Assembly: GCA_020846145.1 (NCBI GenBank)
Contig: JADLEL010000001.1
Coordinates: forward strand, 1 to 32,019
Source: Pirellulales bacterium
Lineage (GTDB): Bacteria; Planctomycetota; Planctomycetia; Pirellulales; Thermoguttaceae
Direction: 5' to 3'
Length of the DNA: 32,019 nucleotides
Numbering within the stretch: position 1 is the stretch's first letter; each line of letters opens with the position of its first letter. Position numbers and translations under genes: made by a program. Shown here one piece after another: positions 9,060 to 17,728 of the stretch. Below the pieces are notes generated by a model, which was not told the DNA's origin, searched no databases, and was given only the letters and a program-made list of their open reading frames with translations.

Positions 9060-10016
9060 ATGAAACCGCAAAACTTCGAATCGAAACGTATTGCACTGGT
9101 CGAGAAGTTCAAGAGGAAGATATCCTCCCGCCCTGCCGCGCGGAAAGAGCGCATCAAACTCTCGTGGAGCAACTGGGGCTTCGGTTTGGAATCCCTGGAA
9201 AAGACCGCCGCGCGCTTGCAGAAAAATGCGATTCACTGGATTGAACTTCACGGCAACCGCTACGGCACGGACCTGGGCTACCGGCCAGCTTCGGTGCTGA
9301 AAACATTGGGCGATTACGACATCAAAGTCGCCGGCGTCTGCGGGATGTTCGGACCGGAGAACGATCTGTCCGGCAATTCCGGGGCGGTGCGCCAGCGGGC
9401 CGTCGATTACCTCCGCAGGCAGATCGACCTCTGCCGCGACACCGGAGGCTCCTATTTACTGGTGGTGCCGGGAGCCGTCGGCCGGCCTACGCCCTACGAT
9501 GACAGCGAATTCGAACGCTCGGTGGAAACGCTCCGGCTCGTCGCCGACGATTTCGTCAAGTCGGGAATACGCGGGGCGGTGGAACCGATCCGTTCGGCGG
9601 AAGTCTCCTTCATCCACACGATTCGGGACGCGAAACGTTACCTCTCCGCCGTAGCGCATCCCGGGGTGAGCCATATCAACGGCGACGTCTATCACATGCA
9701 GGTGGAGGAAACGAACATCGCCGACGCCCTGCTGGACGCCGATGCGGCGCTCATCAATCTCCACCTCGCCGATTCCAATCGCCGCGCGTTGGGCGAAGGC
9801 TCGATGGACGTGGACGCCATCATCATGGCCCTCTACGTCATCGGGTATGAAGAAGGCCTTCGCTTCGCCACGCCGGAGCCGCTCGGGCCGGGCGGATCGC
9901 CTTATCCGGCGATGTTCGGCAAACCGGACCCGGCCATTTTAGACGCGCTCGTGGCGCAAACGGCGACCTACTGGCGCGAGCGGGAAGAGGAACTCCTGCG
10001 CGATGCAACGTCGTAA
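9060..10016 (+). CDS. Sugar epimerase/isomerase, D-tagatose/D-psicose 3-epimerase-like
   Basis: A 318-residue xylose-isomerase-like TIM barrel (AP endonuclease 2 superfamily). The four metal-binding/catalytic positions of ketose 3-epimerases can be placed: Glu175 in GAVEPIR, Asp209 in INGDVYH, His235 in NLHLADSNR and Glu273 in TPEPLG. Their spacing is close to that of D-tagatose 3-epimerase. The frame opens at a TTG (9048), but GGAG at 9050-9053 is spaced six bases from the ATG at 9060, so that start is preferred; 9057 is also possible. It is the last gene of the plus operon and faces the 3' end of the minus operon 54 bases away. The substrate ketose is unknown. Confidence 0.85.
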   Translation: MKPQNFESKRIALVEKFKRKISSRPAARKERIKLSWSNWGFGLESLEKTAARLQKNAIHWIELHGNRYGTDLGYRPASVLKTLGDYDIKVAGVCGMFGPENDLSGNSGAVRQRAVDYLRRQIDLCRDTGGSYLLVVPGAVGRPTPYDDSEFERSVETLRLVADDFVKSGIRGAVEPIRSAEVSFIHTIRDAKRYLSAVAHPGVSHINGDVYHMQVEETNIADALLDADAALINLHLADSNRRALGEGSMDVDAIIMALYVIGYEEGLRFATPEPLGPGGSPYPAMFGKPDPAILDALVAQTATYWREREEELLRDATS

Positions 10017-10018
10017 TC

Positions 10019-10039
10019 GGCGGAGCGAGACTCCCCGCC
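10019..10039. terminator. Possible bidirectional hairpin between convergent operons
   Basis: GGCGGAG and CTCCCCGCC form an imperfect stem just after the epimerase stop codon and before the convergent gene ending at 10071. There is no T-run on either side, so the call rests on position and the short inverted repeat only. Confidence 0.3.
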
Positions 10040-10070
10040 TTCGATTCGCATGGGGGAATTCGAACCGTTC

Positions 10071-11528
10071 CTACTTCAAGTCCTTCCATTTTTTTCGGAT
10101 CTTTTTCGCCCCTTGCCAATCGCCGTCGTGGAAGGAGAGCAGCACGGCGGCGGCTTCATAGGTCTTCCCGGCGGGGGCGTTCGCAAAATCGACGAAGCAC
10201 AAGCAAACTCCGACCGCTTGTCCCCGAAGCTCGCCGGGGCGGGGCCAGTTGCCGTCCGCGCGCACGGTATTCGAGTTGCTCGGCAGGAGTTCCAGCCGCA
10301 GCGTCAAGGGCCGGTTGGCCGGGTCGTGCGCGCCGATATAGACGGAGCGGTTCGCATGCGGCGCGAAAAACTCCAACCACGGTTCCGCTTCCTTCGAATA
10401 GGCGTGAAACTGCTCCGGTCCCTGGTCGCCGAGCCAAGACATATTGGCGAATACGCGAAAGATATCCGCCGACGCCACGGCGTCGGCGGTTGTGGGTCTG
10501 AGGAGTTCGGTTGCCTTTAACTCCCTAGTGTTCTTCCCCATGCCTTGCACGCCGCCGATCAGCGGGAAAAAGACTTCGCCGATCGGGTAGCTCGTTGAAT
10601 TATCGATGCGTAGATTGAACAGGATGCCGTCTTCGGTTAGCTCGATGCCCATCGTCGCCTTGGCGTCGAACTTTTCGCCGAGATAGTTCACCAACGGCCG
10701 GCCCCAGTGGAGCGTAAGCTTCTTGGCGCCTGCTTCGAAGGATGATAGCTTCTGCTCTTTGCCCCGGATGTAGTTGGCCTCGATCGTCTGCCAAGGCTCC
10801 TTGCCCGGTATCGGCAAAGTGAACCGGAAATTGTCCGAAAGACGCGGCTCGCGGATCAACTCGATGCCGCCCTTTTTATCCAGAATGCGGGCGAGGGCGC
10901 CGTTCGACCGATTTATTTCCACCAAGTACCGATCGTCTTCGAGCTTGAGCGATTTTATGGAATCGAAGGCCGGAAACGGCGGCAAAGGATCGTTGGGCGG
11001 AGCGGAAACGCTTTGCACATCATCGATGCAGAGCATGGAGAAGGTCGCCTGGTCGGCGTCGTCCACCGCTTCGAGGTAAACGGTTTGGCCCCGATAGTCC
11101 GAGCCGTCGAGAATGACGGGCACGAACGTCGTGGTGTTGGGCGCCCAAACCCGGTCGATCTCCTTGCCGTCGGCCAGATTCAGGGTTACGTAATTCCACT
11201 TTCGCGGATTGCCGGAACCGAGTACGGAGTTCCAGCCGGCGATCGACAACTGCACGGCGCCCTTGTCGAGCACGAAGGGCTTCGATCTCAGTTTGCCGGC
11301 GGCAGCCTCGCCCTGGCCGCCGCTCCACGCCCAATGCTTGCCTTGCCAGCCGGAGTAGTAACCGCGGGCATCGTCGGCACTTACCCAGTTTGGATCGGCG
11401 GTCCAGCCGCTAAAGTCGCCCGACTCGAATCCGCCATTGACGATCTGTGCATATAGTGGAGCCGTGAAGACGGTTCCGATAAGGGCGATTAACGACAATC
11501 TCAGTACATTTACCTGGGAATACCTCAT
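10071..11528 (-). CDS. Secreted beta-sandwich protein, barrel-less DUF6259 paralogue
   Basis: 485 residues with a signal peptide ending at PLYA-QIV (about residue 27). Residues 28-175 form a carbohydrate-binding-like jelly roll beginning NGGFESGDFSGW. From about residue 195 to the end it parallels the N-terminal sandwich of the upstream DUF6259 protein: EINRSNGALARILDKKGGIEL matches its IARILDKSSGIDL region, and the terminal DGDWQGAKKIRKKW matches DGNWRAAGKVYRAW. The TIM-barrel half is absent. Its start overlaps the stop of the upstream gene in an ATGA arrangement, with GAGGA in front, so translation is likely coupled. It is probably a non-catalytic glycan-binding partner or accessory of its neighbour. 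This role is inferred. Confidence 0.72.
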   Translation of the reverse strand: MRYSQVNVLRLSLIALIGTVFTAPLYAQIVNGGFESGDFSGWTADPNWVSADDARGYYSGWQGKHWAWSGGQGEAAAGKLRSKPFVLDKGAVQLSIAGWNSVLGSGNPRKWNYVTLNLADGKEIDRVWAPNTTTFVPVILDGSDYRGQTVYLEAVDDADQATFSMLCIDDVQSVSAPPNDPLPPFPAFDSIKSLKLEDDRYLVEINRSNGALARILDKKGGIELIREPRLSDNFRFTLPIPGKEPWQTIEANYIRGKEQKLSSFEAGAKKLTLHWGRPLVNYLGEKFDAKATMGIELTEDGILFNLRIDNSTSYPIGEVFFPLIGGVQGMGKNTRELKATELLRPTTADAVASADIFRVFANMSWLGDQGPEQFHAYSKEAEPWLEFFAPHANRSVYIGAHDPANRPLTLRLELLPSNSNTVRADGNWPRPGELRGQAVGVCLCFVDFANAPAGKTYEAAAVLLSFHDGDWQGAKKIRKKWKDLK

Positions 11529-13630
11529 AATTCCTCCACGAATACGATACCCTCGGCGGGAATATCTATTTCCGCCGGCAGTTTCAAAACCTTGGTTTCT
11601 TGGAAAGGGATATGAATGCGGACTTCGCCGCTTTTGCCGCCGTTGAAGCCCTGGACGGCCTGTTTTCTCGGCTTGATTTGGGAGTTGGTGAAGATGCAGG
11701 CGTGCCGGCCCGTTGCGATATTGCGCGAGACGTTGTAAGCAATGCCGGGCGCAGCGCCGCCGGGGAGTTGCACGCCCTCGTGGCCGAGCATTTCGCCCAG
11801 GAAAACCGTGTCGGTAAGACTATCTTGGATGCGTTTCACTTCTTTGATGTGATCCGCCAGCCCTTCCCAAGGTTCCCAGCCCATCGAACGGCAGAAGTTC
11901 AACGGGCTGACCATCACGATATGTCCATCGCGGACGAGGCTGTTCACGCCGAGATAATCGTAGGCCATAGCGATCATCTGTGTTTCGGCATTCTCGGGAA
12001 AGACCGACCGGGTGATGCGCTGATTGCCGACCCACCACGTCGCGCCGCCGAACTGGAGCATTCGGTCCCACGTCGTCTCGAACGACATCGCCCAAGCGGG
12101 ATTATGCTTGCGGCAGGCGGCCATTACTTCCTTGCTAAGCAGAATTGCGCCTTCCCAAGTCGCCGTGTCGGGACTCATGGGTGCATCGGGATTATATTCG
12201 ATCGGGGAAGGGAACATCTTATCCACGTGGACTCCATCCGCGCCGATCTCGGCGAGTTTGGCGAACTGATCGACGATGATCTTGCGAAACGGCGGAAAGG
12301 CAGGGTCCGCCCAGGTCATTCGCTTCGGGTGATCCATCCTTGCCCAAAGGGTTCCCATCCCCCAACCTGCGTTCCAATAGAAGGCGCCTTCCGGACCGTG
12401 TTCGCGGTATTTGACGAGTTCGTTTTTATACCAATCGGTATCGAGCATCACCGCCTGGTAGTTGACGAAGAAGTAAACCTTCATGCCCATGGCGTGGCAG
12501 GCTTTGATGCCCTCCTCGAGTTCTTGCCAGGTGCCCAATCGCGGATCGATCGTGTAATACGGATAGCCGTTGTCGTGGCCGCCGAGGTGCCATCCGCTGA
12601 TCATCAGGGAATTGACGCCGTGGTCTTTTGCGTCTTTCGCCCACTGCGGGATATCTTTGAAGCGGTAGCAGATCGTGCCCTCCGGCAGTTCGAACATCGT
12701 CATTTGGAAGAAAGACTCGCGGCGAATCCAACTCTCTGCGGGCTTCGAAATGCCGAAAGTTTTCTCGAACCATGCGCGATAGACTTTGCCCGCGGCCCGC
12801 CAGTTGCCGTCAACGACGCGAAGAACCACCGTGGCACCGTCGAAGGATTTGCCGGGCAGGGTAAACGGCATGTGCTGGATGCAGGCAAAAACATCCTTCG
12901 CGCCGCTTTCGCCGTGCTCCTCGAAGCGATAGACTTTGTAACGCGCGATCTTGTCGTAAGCGGCAAAATAGAGCGACTTCCGGGCAGCGGCGCTTTGGAC
13001 GCAAGTGAACGACATGTTCGCTTGTCCGGGATAGCCGAGATTCACCGCCCCAAAGGGCAATTCGAGCTTCTTGGTCGTCGGCGTGGAGGTCGGAATCCAA
13101 ACGACGCCGTCGGCAGGCTGACCTGGAGCGCCGAACTTGGCGAGACCGCCGATCATCGGATACCAAGCCTCTTGGACCTTGAAATCGGTGCCGTTTTCGA
13201 GATGCAGTCCGAATTGTAACTCTCCGTTGTCGGCCTTCACCTCCATCCGTACGGCAATCTTGTGTTCCGCGCCCGCCGTGTCCTTGAGCGGGCCTTTCCA
13301 GGCGAGGATGAGGCCATCGGCGGTACGGACGACTTCGGCAAGCTGCTGGTCCTTGCCGATGATGGTTGTCGTTTTCTTGTCCGGCATGAGCAGGACCAAG
13401 CGGTAATTTTCGGCCAACCCTTTTGCGGGCGCCAAATCAATTCCGCTCGATTTATCGAGAATGCGTGCGATCGTTCCGAATGCGGGATCGATCTGCAACA
13501 ACACTTGGTCGTTCTCAAGCAAGATCGGCTGATCCCCCGGATTCTGGACCGCACCGGTCAATCCCACGGCAAGCAGGATGAAGAGGGCGAGGTAAAATCC
13601 GCGCGATCCGTTGGAGAATGCGGTATTCAT
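11525..13630 (-). CDS. Secreted DUF6259-type glycoside-hydrolase-like protein
   Basis: 701 residues. After a signal/anchor segment (FYLALFILLAVGLTGAV) comes a beta-sandwich domain (about residues 40-300), then a TIM-barrel domain (about 330-600) with sugar-hydrolase-like blocks: NSLMISGWHLGGHDNGYP, MKVYFFVNYQAV, GADGVHVDKMFPSP and WAMSFETTWDRM. Asp in DGVHVDKM and Glu in FETTWD are candidate catalytic acids. The layout matches DUF6259 proteins found in planctomycete and verrucomicrobial glycan loci, whose activity I do not know to be settled. The frame opens at 13741, but the signal-like N-terminus favours 13630, with GGAAAC upstream. It is 82 bases from the GH172 gene and overlaps the next gene by four bases. 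Confidence 0.78.
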   Translation of the reverse strand: MNTAFSNGSRGFYLALFILLAVGLTGAVQNPGDQPILLENDQVLLQIDPAFGTIARILDKSSGIDLAPAKGLAENYRLVLLMPDKKTTTIIGKDQQLAEVVRTADGLILAWKGPLKDTAGAEHKIAVRMEVKADNGELQFGLHLENGTDFKVQEAWYPMIGGLAKFGAPGQPADGVVWIPTSTPTTKKLELPFGAVNLGYPGQANMSFTCVQSAAARKSLYFAAYDKIARYKVYRFEEHGESGAKDVFACIQHMPFTLPGKSFDGATVVLRVVDGNWRAAGKVYRAWFEKTFGISKPAESWIRRESFFQMTMFELPEGTICYRFKDIPQWAKDAKDHGVNSLMISGWHLGGHDNGYPYYTIDPRLGTWQELEEGIKACHAMGMKVYFFVNYQAVMLDTDWYKNELVKYREHGPEGAFYWNAGWGMGTLWARMDHPKRMTWADPAFPPFRKIIVDQFAKLAEIGADGVHVDKMFPSPIEYNPDAPMSPDTATWEGAILLSKEVMAACRKHNPAWAMSFETTWDRMLQFGGATWWVGNQRITRSVFPENAETQMIAMAYDYLGVNSLVRDGHIVMVSPLNFCRSMGWEPWEGLADHIKEVKRIQDSLTDTVFLGEMLGHEGVQLPGGAAPGIAYNVSRNIATGRHACIFTNSQIKPRKQAVQGFNGGKSGEVRIHIPFQETKVLKLPAEIDIPAEGIVFVEEL

Positions 13631-13712
13631 GTTCGTTTCCAATTCATACTTTCCGAGTTTCGGTAGTGGCCCCCCACATATTCCACCTCGCGGTTTCGGA
13701 CACTTGAAGCCG

Positions 13713-15242
13713 TCACATTTTCTGAAGCGTGTGCAAATCAATTTTTGAACTGCGAGTATAAACGGGCGATTGAAGGATCAATGAATCGATGCCGATCTGA
13801 TACCCGGTGGAATCGGGATTCTTGCCGAGGCACTCGAATCGCAAGGTGTGATTGCCGGGTGAAAGCTCGCGCCAGCCAAGCTTTTTCTCGATGAAGTCCA
13901 AGCCGGAAATGTAGAAATCGAACTTGCCTACCATATTTCCGTCGAGTAGAACGCGGTAAATGCCGTAGTCTGATGCATGGCATGCGCGGAGCCGTAATAT
14001 GCCAATGGATTCCCTTTCCAGGTGAAAAGGAATTTCCAGCCAAGCCTTGTCGTCGGCGGGGATAAAATGCAATTGTTTATTCTCCGTGGCGCCGGCAATA
14101 CTTTGGACGACCAAAGGCGCATCGGAATGTTTGGCGTCAGGCACCGTCTGCCAGCCCACCGCGATGTTATTTTCTCGAAACGGAAGCCGCTGCGAGCCGG
14201 GCGGCAAAGCCGGCCAGCGTTTGTGCGGTTCCTGCTGATACCAGAACGCTACCGACGACATCAAATCGTCGCGTTCGATGAAGCCGGAGCCATTACCGTC
14301 GGGAAAATTCTGCGCTCCCTTATGTTCGATTTCCACGCGCAGCGATTTTTTGAAAGGTATGGGATCGGGAATATGAAAACGATAAACGGAAACCATGTCG
14401 CCGGCGTTTTGCCAATCGGCCAATGGCGCACCATAGAAAAGGCCCTGCTGCGGGTAAAAGCCCCAGCCATCACAGAAATAGTCTTCGGTGCCCGTCCCCC
14501 GCAAGCGCGGTTCGGTTTCGCCGTCGATGAAGAAGAAATCGTCCCCTTCGCCATACCAGCCATTCGATATGCTCACGACGCTCTGTACCGTGCCCACATA
14601 ATGCCCCCGGCCTTCAATATCGGCTAGCGGATAATTCCGGCCCATGACGCAGGGAAACTCCTGCCGATACATGGCGTGAAAGTAGGCGGAGTCTTCCGGC
14701 AGGGAAGGATGTTTTTGCCAATCGAGGTAAAAGAAAAAAGCGTGACATAACAGATCACTCTCATTCGTGACGGTGATTCGCGCTGATTTGCGGAATGGCA
14801 TCGGCCAGTAGCAGTTCCGACCTCGGCCTAAAGAACTGACTCGAATTGGCAGCGAATCGAGAGGGCGATCGACGCCGTGGCCGATGCCGAAGAAATCGCC
14901 AATGGGGCATTCGAAGCTCGGATGCTCCTCGCCGTCCCAGTAAATGCGCAAAGTTAGCAGCCAGGAATAATATTTTGCCGGATGGGCAATCGTACACCAG
15001 AAATGGGCGACGACGCCGGGGCCTTCCAATTCGGCAAGAGTGAGAGTATCGCCCGGATTGATCGGGCGCGCATCGCAATTATCGTTTTTCCAATCGGGTG
15101 CGCTCGACGAAGCCCGTTGCGCTTCGAAATCTTTGATCTTTTCCAAACCCGCCAACGGATTGCCCGATAAGATTTGTGCGGAGGCGATGCCTGCAATGCC
15201 AAGTAGGAATGAGGCAAACAAAGAAATTCTGAACATTATCAT
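13713..15242 (-). CDS. Secreted DUF2961 (GH172) family protein
   Basis: About 509 residues with a signal peptide (MFRISLFASFLLGIAG, cut near IASA-QIL). The DUF2961 core covers about residues 25-365: GPGVVAHFWCTIA, RIYWDGEEHPSFECPIGDFFG, CYWPMPFRKSARI, and the hallmark GTGTEDYFCDGWGF (from about 249). A C-terminal jelly roll (about 390-500) resembles the usual added sandwich domain. Characterised GH172 enzymes act on D-fructofuranose or D-arabinofuranose linkages, so a furanoside substrate is plausible but unproven. The frame runs upstream to 15404, but ATGs at 15242/15236 directly precede the signal peptide, with AAAGAG in front. It lies between the PEP-CTERM gene (143 bases, with a hairpin) and the DUF6259 gene. 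Confidence 0.85.
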   Translation of the reverse strand: MIMFRISLFASFLLGIAGIASAQILSGNPLAGLEKIKDFEAQRASSSAPDWKNDNCDARPINPGDTLTLAELEGPGVVAHFWCTIAHPAKYYSWLLTLRIYWDGEEHPSFECPIGDFFGIGHGVDRPLDSLPIRVSSLGRGRNCYWPMPFRKSARITVTNESDLLCHAFFFYLDWQKHPSLPEDSAYFHAMYRQEFPCVMGRNYPLADIEGRGHYVGTVQSVVSISNGWYGEGDDFFFIDGETEPRLRGTGTEDYFCDGWGFYPQQGLFYGAPLADWQNAGDMVSVYRFHIPDPIPFKKSLRVEIEHKGAQNFPDGNGSGFIERDDLMSSVAFWYQQEPHKRWPALPPGSQRLPFRENNIAVGWQTVPDAKHSDAPLVVQSIAGATENKQLHFIPADDKAWLEIPFHLERESIGILRLRACHASDYGIYRVLLDGNMVGKFDFYISGLDFIEKKLGWRELSPGNHTLRFECLGKNPDSTGYQIGIDSLILQSPVYTRSSKIDLHTLQKM

Positions 15243-15339
15243 TGATAACTCTTTAGCCGCGATTGTCAGAACCGAAATACTTCGGACGGGGGACGGCCAC
15301 GATTTCGAGGCCTTCGCAAAGCCGCGTAAGATACCCGGC

Positions 15340-15370
15340 GTTGGGGCAACGGGGAAACCGTTGCCCCAAC
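15340..15370. terminator. Strong 13-bp hairpin after the PEP-CTERM gene
   Basis: GTTGGGGCAACGG (15340-15352) and CCGTTGCCCCAAC (15358-15370) pair perfectly around a five-base loop; CCCG/CGGG can extend the stem after a two-base bulge. It lies 16 bases past the PEP-CTERM stop on the minus strand. No T-run follows, so it may be a partial attenuator or an mRNA-stabilising end that raises the repeat-protein transcript over the downstream hydrolases. Confidence 0.5.
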
Positions 15371-15385
15371 CGGGAACGGGATATT

Positions 15386-17728
15386 TCAGCGGCGTCTCTT
15401 CCACGCCACTCCCGCCAAACTCAATAATCCGAGCACGAGCAAAGCGAAGGCGCCAGGCTCGGGTACGGCATTCATTGCCAACGGCAAGGGGGCGGCGATC
15501 GTCAACGTATCGCAGACGATCGAGTGTGCCTTGAGAACCGGATCGGTGACGTGCGTGCCGCTTCCGTCAACCCAGGTATATCCCTGCACGGTTACATTGG
15601 GCGATAGGGTCAGGTCGGTAACGATCAGCGCGCCATCCCTCACCCAGGTGTTGCCGGTGTAGGTGAGCGAGCCGCTAAGATTAAGCGTGCCATCGCCATA
15701 TTTTGCCAATCCACCGCCGCTCACGGTGCCGGTAACGGTATTGGCGTCGCCGCCGGCGGTCAAAAAACTGTATCCGGCGGGATTATCCGCACTGAGGGTA
15801 ATGTCGCCTTGAAGAACGTTGCTTCGCGTGGTATCGGCGGAAAAAGAGACCTCGCCTTGATGATTCAATAACAGCGACTTCTGAACGTCAACCGGTGCGG
15901 CGTTGGGCGAGGTGAAGTACAAGGCGAGCAAAGCACCGGCTTTCACGGTAGCGCTGGTTGTGGAACTGCCCAGCGCCGCGGCGTTGTCGGCTCTCAAAGT
16001 ACCGGCTTCGACGATGGTGTTGCCGAAGTAGGTATTCGCCGCGGTAAGGCCCACCGTGCAGCCGACGCCGTTCATCTTAACATCGCCATTGCCCGATATG
16101 CTTTTGGTAAAAAGCCAGCCGGTGCCGGCGGCTCCGCTCAGTTCCAAAGTCGCATTGTTGGTAATGTCGCTGGAGAAACCGCCGGCATTTACGAGTTTGA
16201 GGGTTCCACCGCTGACGGTCGTGGGGCCGGTGTAGCTGAAGCCGGCGCCGGAAAGAGTCAAGGTGCTGGAGCCATCTTTGGTGAGGGCCAACACGCCGGG
16301 ATTCAAGTAACCGTCGCGCATTTGACCGCTATAGGTGCTGTCCGTGGAATTGCTGCTGACGGTCAACGTGCTGGTTCCCGCCGATGCGCTGTTGCTATCG
16401 ATGAACGAACCGCTGTCGCTGCCTCCGTTGCCGATGCCGGCCACGGTTTGATTGAATCCGTTGAGCCGGAAGAGCGAACTGGTATTCGCGCCCAAGCCGG
16501 AAAGGCTGATAAACGACGTGCTCGCCAGTTGATTCGCGGCGCCGAGTTGCACGATGGAGTACGTGCCGACCGCGGGATTATTCTCCTGAATATCGAGGTT
16601 CCCGGCGATGGCGATAGCCCCCCCCGTTTTTCCCAGAACCAGCGTGCCCGCCGTAACCGTCGTCAGGCCGGAGTAGCCGTTCGAGACGCCGCCGCCGAGG
16701 GTTACCGTGCCGGTTCCGGTCTTGGCGACCGTGCCGGAGCCGGCGATCGTTTTGCTTAGCGTCCACGACGGCACCGGAGCCGCGGCGTCGGCGGCCAGTT
16801 CTAAATTCGCGTTGTCGGTGATGTCGCTGTCGAAAGCCACGGCGGTATCGAGTTTCAGCGTGCCGCCGCTGATGGTGGTCGAGCCGGTGTAGGAATTATA
16901 GCCCGAGACGGCGGTAGAGGGATTGGCCTTGAAGGTGCCGCCGTAAAGGGTCATCGTGCCGGCGCCATCCTTGATCAGGCTCAGCGCAAGATTGTTCGAT
17001 GGCCCGCCATTGCGCAGGGACACGCCGTAGCTATCGCCCGCGCCGTTGACGGTCAAGGCGCCGACCGTGCCGGTGGCTTCGACGTACGAGTAGGGACTGA
17101 AGCTCGGATTGGTGATGCCGGCCACGGTTTCGTTGCAGCTAATGAGCCGGAGAAATGCGTAGCCGGAGCCGCTGTTGAGCGTCACGATCGAGGCGGCCGC
17201 TATCTGCCCGTTGGTTACGCAGCTAAGGCCGGCGTTCGTCGCTCCCGCATTGGTGTTGACGATGTCGATATCGCCGTTGAGTAGGGTACCGGCGCCTAGC
17301 CTCAGTACCCCCGAGTTCGCCGTGGTTTTCCCATTGACGGTCAAGCCCGCGGTGTCGGTAAGCGTGACGCCGCCGTCTTCGAGGGTCAGGTTGTTGACGG
17401 ATTTGGCCGCGCCGCTGATCGTCACGGTCGTCGCGCCGGTGGCATTGGCTCCGGCGGAGAAATAGATGTCGTCGGTGGAGGCCGGGTCGGCTACCAAAGC
17501 GCCGCCGCCGCCGCCGGTCGGATCGCTGTTCCAAAAAGCATTCGTGCCGTTCCAGGTTCCGGTTGCCGTCGTTCCCGCACTCGCTCCGGCAGTAACCCCG
17601 TTGGTGTCCCAATACTGGCTCGCCGCCGATGCTTGAGTCGTCCAGGCCGATAAAACGGCCCACGCCAATGCAATTCCCAGGACGCGGGGATGATGCAAGC
17701 GGAGTAAAATCCTAGGTTTGAAAATCAT
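15386..17728 (-). CDS. PEP-CTERM surface protein with autotransporter-associated beta-strand repeats
   Basis: 780 residues. A signal peptide (VLGIALAWAVLSAWTTQASA, about 15-35) is followed by a long Gly/Ser/Thr/Asn-rich beta-helix with repeats such as YTGSTTISGGTLKLDTA, YTGPTTVSGGTLKLVNA and YTGNTWVRDGALIV. These fit the autotransporter-associated repeat (PATR). Two units of roughly 270 residues look like an internal duplication. The C-terminus is a PEP-CTERM sorting tag: VPEPGAF, a hydrophobic stretch, then WKRRR. Such tags are processed by an exosortase-like system and place proteins on the surface or in the matrix. The frame opens at 17857, but GGAGG lies eight bases before the ATG at 17728. 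The predicted leader from module C is about 380 bases. A role in surface glycan capture is inferred. Confidence 0.85.
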   Translation of the reverse strand: MIFKPRILLRLHHPRVLGIALAWAVLSAWTTQASAASQYWDTNGVTAGASAGTTATGTWNGTNAFWNSDPTGGGGGALVADPASTDDIYFSAGANATGATTVTISGAAKSVNNLTLEDGGVTLTDTAGLTVNGKTTANSGVLRLGAGTLLNGDIDIVNTNAGATNAGLSCVTNGQIAAASIVTLNSGSGYAFLRLISCNETVAGITNPSFSPYSYVEATGTVGALTVNGAGDSYGVSLRNGGPSNNLALSLIKDGAGTMTLYGGTFKANPSTAVSGYNSYTGSTTISGGTLKLDTAVAFDSDITDNANLELAADAAAPVPSWTLSKTIAGSGTVAKTGTGTVTLGGGVSNGYSGLTTVTAGTLVLGKTGGAIAIAGNLDIQENNPAVGTYSIVQLGAANQLASTSFISLSGLGANTSSLFRLNGFNQTVAGIGNGGSDSGSFIDSNSASAGTSTLTVSSNSTDSTYSGQMRDGYLNPGVLALTKDGSSTLTLSGAGFSYTGPTTVSGGTLKLVNAGGFSSDITNNATLELSGAAGTGWLFTKSISGNGDVKMNGVGCTVGLTAANTYFGNTIVEAGTLRADNAAALGSSTTSATVKAGALLALYFTSPNAAPVDVQKSLLLNHQGEVSFSADTTRSNVLQGDITLSADNPAGYSFLTAGGDANTVTGTVSGGGLAKYGDGTLNLSGSLTYTGNTWVRDGALIVTDLTLSPNVTVQGYTWVDGSGTHVTDPVLKAHSIVCDTLTIAAPLPLAMNAVPEPGAFALLVLGLLSLAGVAWKRRR

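Noticed and set aside
11600..13219. 539-codon plus-strand open frame
   Set aside because: Antisense shadow of the DUF6259 gene, which has domains and a signal peptide on the other strand.
15386..17728. Repeats in the PEP-CTERM gene considered as a CRISPR-like or tandem DNA array
   Set aside because: The repeats are degenerate at DNA level and make sense only as protein beta-strand repeats; no regular spacers exist.
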